Shown in pieces: positions 4,355 to 8,240 of a DNA stretch of 8,240 nt. The position numbers and the translations under genes are program-made. The notes under the pieces were generated by a model. The model was given only the letters and a program-made list of their open reading frames with translations, did not search any database and was not told the DNA's origin. Source of the DNA: Bacteroidota bacterium (GTDB taxonomy: Bacteria; Bacteroidota; Bacteroidia; Chitinophagales; Chitinophagaceae); contig CP058707.1 in assembly GCA_013414745.1 (NCBI GenBank), positions 1,984,521 to 1,992,760 of the forward strand, read 5' to 3'. The first letter of the stretch is position 1. Each line of letters begins with the position of its first letter.

Positions 4355-7300
4355 ACTCGGTAACGCCCATTTCCTCCTTTACATTTGGAGATGGAACAGC
4401 TACTTCTTATTCGCTTCTAATTACTTCAATCAACCCCACCGAAGATTGGTTTACAGGGGTTACTACCATCAAACACAAGTATCCTGCCAATGGAACGTAT
4501 ATTTTTCAATATAGCGACTGTTGCCGCATCGGCGGACTCCTGGACGGGAATAGTGGATTGAGCCAACTCATGCAAACCAGTGTTACCGTTGGAGGAACTC
4601 CTCAAAATAACTCACCGGTAACCACGGTGCCGGCCATAGTTAATTTTCAGTTGAATACGCCAAATACATTTACCATTCCAGGTTATGATCCGATGGAGAT
4701 GCTTTGACTTTCAGTATTACCCCTACTGCAAATAGTGGTTTAAATACTTCAACTCCTCCCGGTCTCACGCTATCTTCAGCCGGTGTCATTAACTGGACTC
4801 CAACTGTTGCAGGGCTATCGGCTTTCAGCGTGAAGATTACAGATAGCAAAGGAGACTATACAACTGTTGACTTTATTTTACGTTCAAGTACCTTTACGTC
4901 TAATCCACCAACCTTTGACTATGCTGTTACTCCAGTAAACAACTTTGTTTATTCAGTAAACCCGGGTACACCGATCGACTTCAACGTGAAAGCCGACGAT
5001 GTGGATGCCGGGTCGCAAGTGGTATTGAGCGCATCAGGCGTTCCTTCCGGTGCAACGTTTACTCCGTCATTGCCAACTACTGCTGCCAATCCGGCTACAA
5101 CAGCTTTTTCATGGACTCCAGGTATGGCTGATATTGGTTCGTACGTGATTGCCTTCACAGCCACCGATAATAATGGCCAACAAGCCATTACCAATGTGGT
5201 GATTAACGTGAATACGAATCCGGTATTTGATGTGCCACCTACTCCAATTGCTGGCTCCGGATTTTGCGTGGTGGTGGGTAATACCCTCAACCAAACCATT
5301 CAGGCCCAAAACCTGTTGAGTGGGGTGAATGTATCTATCGCCAGTGTGGCAGGTTTGCCGGCCGGCGCTGTGCATACCCCATCCTTACCAACTACGCCTG
5401 CGACCTATGCCGTTACCAATTTATCATGGGCTCCTACTTCTGCCGATTGGGGTACGCATACAGCCACCTATACGGCGTTGGATGCCAACAACAAAACGGC
5501 TACCCACTCGTTTAATGTCTTGGTGAACAGCTCCCCAAGTTTTACCAGTGCCATGCCTCCGGCTACAACAGTAGTGGGAGTACTTTATTCGCATACGTTC
5601 ACAGGAACTGATCGGATATACCATTTGGTGATGTCTTATCGTATCATCAAACTGGCCTTCCTTCATGGTTAACTCTGACCGATAACGGAAACGGTACAGC
5701 TACATTGAGTGGAACACCTACACTCGCTGATGTTGGTACGCATAACTTTGATGTCATTCTCGAAGATATTCATCACCATTGTGGTCCGCATATCGAACAG
5801 AATATCACCATCAATGTTCAGAATTGTAATACCAGCAATACCACATCAATTACGGCCTGTGACAGTTACTTCTGGTCAGTAGATGGAAATACCTACACCC
5901 AAACAGGAACTTATTCCTTTGTCACCAATGTGGCAGGATGTATCCATACCGAAATTCTGGATCGACCATTACGCCATCTACTACCAACACAACTACCGTT
6001 TCAGCATGTGATAGCTATTCATGGTCTGTAAACGGAACTACCTATACCCAAAGCGGAACGTATAGTGTAGTGACTGGTTGCCATACAGAGCTCTTAGACC
6101 TGACGATTACAACGCTCTCTCTCAGTACGAGTTCTATAGACGTAACTTGTTTTGGAGCACAAAACGGAACAGGAACGGTGAGTTGGGAAACAGTGCAAAC
6201 TCCTCATTTGGATTTGAAAATGGATTGACCGATTGGCAAACGATTGGATTCTCTGCTGTTGAATCCAATATCGGAGGTGTAGTTCCAACCCATGGTTCGA
6301 ATATGGGGATCATTTCTACTCAAGGAGGTCAGAGTGATACCAATATTGAAACTTTCCTTGGTTTGACTTCAGGATCTATCAGTAGCATTGCCACAGACGT
6401 AGTGACTACAGGTTCGGCCTTTAAACGGAATATTACAGTTAGTGCCGGTCAAACCGTGACATTCAATTATAATTTCATGACTCAGGATTATTTACCGTTT
6501 AACGACTTAGCATTCCTGAGTATTACCGGCAACAGTATTCAATTACTGGCAGACGTTTCAACGGCTACAAACTTCAACAGCGTTGGACCAAACATTTATA
6601 GTGTAGTTCACCAAAAACTGGAGCAGTTACTCTTATACGTTTGCCAATGCCGGTACGTATAGCATAGGATTTGGTATTATGAATTTAATCGACAATGGTG
6701 TGCCTTCTCTGTTAGCGATCGATGGTGGAACTTCTGCGATGGTATCCTGGAGTACTTCTCCGGTTCAAACAACCAATACAGCAACCGGACTGGCTCCGGG
6801 AACCTATACGGTGACCGTAACAGATGGTCCTTGTACGTCAACTGCAACAGTAGTGATTAATGAACCTGCCGCAATTACAGGCAGCGAATCACAAACAGCT
6901 TGTGCAAGCTTTACCTGGCCAGCGAATGGAACTACATATTCCAACAGTGGTATCTATACGGCCGTTGTTCCTGCCGCGAACGGTTGTGATTCAACAGTAA
7001 CGTTGAATTTAACTATCAATCCGGCCCCTATGGCCATGGCTTATGATGTGAGCGCTTGTGCTTCAGGTGCGGTAACCTTGTTGGGAACTCCGGCAGGTGG
7101 TACATTCAGTATTCCGAATCCATATACCGGCCCAACAACGGCGTACACCTATACCTATACTGATGCCAATGGATGTACTACCACCTCAGCACCGGCCATG
7201 GCCTTCCATTCGAATGCCGTGCCAATTACCGGAATTTCGTCCAGCAATATTGGTGCAAATACAGCTACCATTAACTGGAATGGAGTTCCCGGATTGTTGT

Positions 7301-8076
7301 GGTATGAAGTGCGTTATCGCTTATTGGGTTCAGCCAGCTGGACCGGTGGTGGTACACAAGCTGCTCCAACCACGTCAAAAACCATTACTGGTTTAGATGC
7401 TGCATCTATTTACGAAATTGAGGTACGTGGATTCTGCGTTCAGAACCAACCAGGTCCATGGAGTGCTACCCATGTGTTCCAAACCGGTCCTGCATGCCCT
7501 GCGCCTCAGAATTTATTTGAAACCAACGTAACTCAGAATGCCGCTAAATTGAATTGGTCTTCTGTACCAGGTGTGAATTACTATCAAATCCGGTATCGTA
7601 CTTCAGCAGGACCTGGTGCCTGGGTGAATGGCGGTACAGCGCCTTCTTCTGCAACAAGCAAGGTAGTGACCGGTTTAGCTGCGAATACTGCGTATGATTG
7701 GCAAATTCGTGCGATTTGTAACCCGTCTCCGTTCTCCACAGGAACCTGGAGTGCACTGGGCGACTTCATGACGCTGGCCAGCAAACCAGGTGATGTAGAG
7801 GAAGCAGTAAGCACCTTGGATTACGCTGTTACGGTGTATCCGAATCCAACTCGTGAAAACCTGTCTATTGAACTTGCCGCGCAACAAACACAAGTCACCG
7901 TGGTGAAATTGTACGACCTGAGTGGCCGTTTGGTAAAACAAATGCAAACTCAGATCGAAGCAGGTATTCAGACGATCACCATGAATGTTTCAGAATTAAG
8001 TTCAGGTTTATATACAATTCAGGTGTATGCCAACGATCAGATGGTACATACCAGCAAGGTGAATAAACAAGACTAA
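4142..8076 (+). CDS. Gene B: T9SS-exported multidomain surface protein, frameshifted in this assembly
   Basis: This is one gene split into seven frames. Joining them at about 4341, 4690, 5612, 5963, 6184 and 6606 gives about 1,312 residues. The order is: signal peptide (1 to about 38), a SHFRYHSVSW N-terminal domain (36-154), four Ig-like/He_PIG domains (160-562), two Cys-Trp repeats (565-657), half a SprB repeat, an inserted FENGLTDW domain (682-860), the other half of SprB, a third Cys-Trp repeat, an Ig-like stretch, two fibronectin type III domains (1027-1214), and a T9SS type A sorting domain (1215-1312). It should cross the outer membrane by T9SS and be released or anchored at the surface. 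Adhesion or matrix function is inferred from the modules; no catalytic site is seen. Confidence 0.85.
4342..4707 (+). CDS. Gene B fragment 2: rest of SHFRY domain and start of first Ig-like domain
   Basis: The genuine reading starts at DPALNSVTPISSFTFGDG. It holds the PKD-like FTFGDGT strand, WFTGVTTIKHKYPANGTYIF and YSDCCRI, completing the N-terminal domain. The paired Cys in DCCRI and the W-x-x-G...H-x-Y pattern are typical of it. NNSPVTTVPAIVNFQLNTP then opens the first Ig-like domain. The frame stops after GYDPMEML at 4705-4707. One extra C at 4690-4691 gives GYDPDGDALTFSITP, a canonical cadherin/Ig-like DPDGD calcium-type motif. Confidence 0.75.
   Translation, partial: DPALNSVTPISSFTFGDGTATSYSLLITSINPTEDWFTGVTTIKHKYPANGTYIFQYSDCCRIGGLLDGNSGLSQLMQTSVTVGGTPQNNSPVTTVPAIVNFQLNTPNTFTIPGYDPMEML
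4692..5672 (+). CDS. Gene B fragment 3: Ig-like (He_PIG) domains 1 to 4
   Basis: The genuine reading covers 4692 to about 5612. It finishes the first Ig-like domain (PPGLTLSSAGVINWTPTVAG), then holds two further He_PIG-type domains with the repeating theme of a G-P/L-x-G turn and a W-x-P strand: FSWTPGMADIGSYVIAF and LSWAPTSADWGTHTATY. It opens a fourth with PPATTVVGVLYSHTFTGTD. These domains act as stiff beta-sandwich spacers. The frame drifts to RIYHLVMSYRI and stops at 5670-5672. One extra base at about 5612-5614 gives GTDxDIPFGDVLSYHQTGLP. Confidence 0.75.
   Translation, partial: DGDALTFSITPTANSGLNTSTPPGLTLSSAGVINWTPTVAGLSAFSVKITDSKGDYTTVDFILRSSTFTSNPPTFDYAVTPVNNFVYSVNPGTPIDFNVKADDVDAGSQVVLSASGVPSGATFTPSLPTTAANPATTAFSWTPGMADIGSYVIAFTATDNNGQQAITNVVINVNTNPVFDVPPTPIAGSGFCVVVGNTLNQTIQAQNLLSGVNVSIASVAGLPAGAVHTPSLPTTPATYAVTNLSWAPTSADWGTHTATYTALDANNKTATHSFNVLVNSSPSFTSAMPPATTVVGVLYSHTFTGTDRIYHLVMSYRIIKLAFLHG
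5615..6031 (+). CDS. Gene B fragment 4: fourth Ig-like domain and first Cys-Trp repeat
   Basis: The genuine reading begins DIPFGDVLSYHQTGLPSWLT and continues through GTATLSGTPTLADVGTHNFD, a typical He_PIG domain. It then enters the first copy of a Bacteroidota surface repeat: TACDSYFWSVDGNTYTQTGT, ending CIHTEILD. The frame drifts after ILD to RPLRHLL and stops at 6029-6031. One extra T between 5963 and 5964 gives ILDLTITPSTTNTTTVSACD, which matches the next copy of the repeat. Confidence 0.7.
   Translation, partial: DIPFGDVLSYHQTGLPSWLTLTDNGNGTATLSGTPTLADVGTHNFDVILEDIHHHCGPHIEQNITINVQNCNTSNTTSITACDSYFWSVDGNTYTQTGTYSFVTNVAGCIHTEILDRPLRHLLPTQLPFQHVIAIHGL
5965..6228 (+). CDS. Gene B fragment 5: second Cys-Trp repeat and first half of SprB repeat
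   Basis: The genuine reading is TITPSTTNTTTVSACDSYSW, then SVNGTTYTQSGTYSVVTGC, the second copy of the repeat and close in wording to the first. After LLDLTITTLSLSTSS comes IDVTCFGAQNGTGTVS, the standard opening of a SprB repeat, the unit of the SprB gliding adhesin. Instead of the usual GGTPPYTYSW continuation, the sequence enters the inserted domain of fragment 6. The frame drifts at about 6184 and stops at 6226-6228. Confidence 0.7.
   Translation, partial: TITPSTTNTTTVSACDSYSWSVNGTTYTQSGTYSVVTGCHTELLDLTITTLSLSTSSIDVTCFGAQNGTGTVSWETVQTPHLDLKMD
6186..6662 (+). CDS. Gene B fragment 6: inserted FENGLTDW domain
   Basis: The genuine reading is GNSANSSFGFENGLTDWQTI, then GFSAVESNIGGVVPTHGSNM, IETFLGLTSGSISSI, GSAFKRNITVSAGQTVTFNY and FNDLAFLSITG. 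This is the signature order of a beta-sandwich domain common in PEP-CTERM and cyanobacterial exoproteins: FETGDLTGW, AIETFLGL, GSAIKQ, VSAG-D, F-W-F, FNDFAF. The frame drifts after NIYSV and stops at 6660-6662. Removing G6606 gives NIYSVFTKNWSSYSYTFANA. The exact insertion point in SprB falls between about 6183 and 6724. Confidence 0.65.
   Translation, partial: GNSANSSFGFENGLTDWQTIGFSAVESNIGGVVPTHGSNMGIISTQGGQSDTNIETFLGLTSGSISSIATDVVTTGSAFKRNITVSAGQTVTFNYNFMTQDYLPFNDLAFLSITGNSIQLLADVSTATNFNSVGPNIYSVVHQKLEQLLLYVCQCRYV
6607..8076 (+). CDS. Gene B fragment 7: end of insert, SprB half, repeat 3, two FN3, T9SS sorting domain
   Basis: This is the longest undamaged stretch, 1,470 bases. It ends the inserted domain with SYTFANAGTYSIGFGIMNL and SLLAID. 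It then resumes SprB at GGTSAMVSWSTSPVQTT and GTYTVTVTDGPC (6724-6861). A third Cys-Trp repeat (TACASFTWPANGTTYSNSG) and an Ig-like stretch follow, then two fibronectin type III domains (7219-7494 and 7495-7782), each with W/Y and YEI/YDW-type strands. The protein closes with VTVYPNPTRENLSIEL, LYDLSGRLVKQM, and LSSGLYTIQVYANDQ, the type A T9SS sorting domain. The ATG at 6679 is internal. Confidence 0.85.
   Translation, partial: FTKNWSSYSYTFANAGTYSIGFGIMNLIDNGVPSLLAIDGGTSAMVSWSTSPVQTTNTATGLAPGTYTVTVTDGPCTSTATVVINEPAAITGSESQTACASFTWPANGTTYSNSGIYTAVVPAANGCDSTVTLNLTINPAPMAMAYDVSACASGAVTLLGTPAGGTFSIPNPYTGPTTAYTYTYTDANGCTTTSAPAMAFHSNAVPITGISSSNIGANTATINWNGVPGLLWYEVRYRLLGSASWTGGGTQAAPTTSKTITGLDAASIYEIEVRGFCVQNQPGPWSATHVFQTGPACPAPQNLFETNVTQNAAKLNWSSVPGVNYYQIRYRTSAGPGAWVNGGTAPSSATSKVVTGLAANTAYDWQIRAICNPSPFSTGTWSALGDFMTLASKPGDVEEAVSTLDYAVTVYPNPTRENLSIELAAQQTQVTVVKLYDLSGRLVKQMQTQIEAGIQTITMNVSELSSGLYTIQVYANDQMVHTSKVNKQD
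7825..8073 (+). other. T9SS type A C-terminal sorting domain
   Basis: VYPNPTRENLSIEL is followed by KLYDLSGRLVKQ and LSSGLYTIQVYAND, the three conserved blocks of the Por secretion-system type A sorting domain (Y-P-N-P, L-x-D-x-x-G, and G-x-Y). It directs export through the outer-membrane type IX machinery and is normally cleaved or linked to a lipid anchor. It is the firmest taxonomic marker in the window, since T9SS is confined to Bacteroidota and close relatives. Confidence 0.92.
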
Positions 8077-8107
8077 ACGCTGATTCCTTTCATAAAGGAT
8101 AAAAACA

Positions 8108-8137
8108 AAAACGACCCCGGATTTCCGGGGTCGTTTT
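8108..8137. terminator. Strong, probably bidirectional terminator
   Basis: AAAACGACCCCGG pairs perfectly with CCGGGGTCGTTTT around an ATTT loop: a 9-bp GC-rich core extended by A-T pairs. A-rich sequence lies on its left and T-rich on its right, so it can end transcripts from gene B and from the convergent minus-strand gene. A smaller perfect stem, TCCTTT/AAAGGA at 8085-8099, precedes it. Confidence 0.88.
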
Positions 8138-8172
8138 GTTTAGTGTTTATTCAATTCGACAACTATCCTGCA

Positions 8173-8240
8173 TTACCCCTGCTCATCAGCACTCGGCCCA
8201 TAAACACTGGGTAAAGCCACATCTAACAAACGCAAATACA
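8173..8240 (-). CDS. 3' end of a convergent minus-strand gene
   Basis: On the minus strand a frame enters from the right edge, reads YLRLLDVALPSVYGPSADEQ, then G, and stops at TAA (8175-8173). The residues look like an ordinary cytosolic protein end, and codons such as TTA, GAT and GTG suit the rest of the window. The other two minus frames hit stops sooner. Only 21 codons are visible, so no family is claimed. Its stop lies 36 bases from the shared terminator. Confidence 0.5.
   Translation of the reverse strand, partial: YLRLLDVALPSVYGPSADEQG

Noticed and set aside
4949..5299. Minus-strand open frame of 116 residues inside gene B
   Set aside because: It is antisense to clear Ig-like domains that continue across it in the plus frame.
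83..8076. Programmed frameshifting or phase variation as the cause of the broken frames
   Set aside because: The runs involved are only two to four bases long, many sites are scattered through both genes in both directions, and no slippery site with a downstream structure was seen.
1..8240. Retron, diversity-generating retroelement, CRISPR, transposon or phage module
   Set aside because: No reverse transcriptase, template/variable repeat pair, direct-repeat array, transposase or phage structural gene is present; the fibre-like protein has no phage neighbours.

Overview
The window looks like chromosome from a member of the Bacteroidota. The main evidence is a classic type IX secretion (T9SS) type A sorting domain at 7825-8073, SprB-type and fibronectin-type surface modules, A/T-rich ribosome-binding regions without a Shine-Dalgarno sequence, and TTTG/TAnnTTTG promoter-like boxes. 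No rRNA, tRNA, CRISPR, transposase or phage gene was seen.

Layout: (1) 2-55, the last codons of an upstream plus-strand gene, probably a T9SS sorting-domain tail. (2) 83-3087, gene A, a fibre-like surface protein of about 980 residues after repair. It has a signal peptide, an FNYQG N-terminal module, five spaced VGIG-type repeats, a YGVYG-rich section, a CVETPGVWFED-type C-terminal domain and a charged Lys/Pro tail; a terminator lies at 3043-3077. (3) 3078-4141, about 1 kb with no intact gene. It holds what looks like the remains of a small secreted Spy/CpxP-like protein (3192-3493), a promoter-like site and a small open frame (3479-3722), and a leader with a strong hairpin (4050-4092). (4) 4142-8076, gene B, a T9SS-exported multidomain surface protein of about 1,312 residues after repair. 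(5) 8108-8137, a strong terminator, probably bidirectional, then the 3' end of a minus-strand gene (8173-8240).

Both large genes are broken into consecutive open frames (six pieces in A, seven in B). At each junction a one-base change, often in a short homopolymer, restores a continuous family-like protein. No nonsense substitutions were seen. This points to uncorrected long-read indel errors rather than true pseudogenes, so the fragments are best read as two genes.

Genes A and B are both predicted envelope or extracellular proteins, likely in adhesion or surface display. They are probably separate transcription units, because a terminator and about 1 kb lie between them. The most interesting structural point is in gene B: a domain resembling those of PEP-CTERM and cyanobacterial exoproteins appears to sit inside a SprB repeat, splitting it in two. 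I did not find a convincing new defence, mobile or regulatory system.
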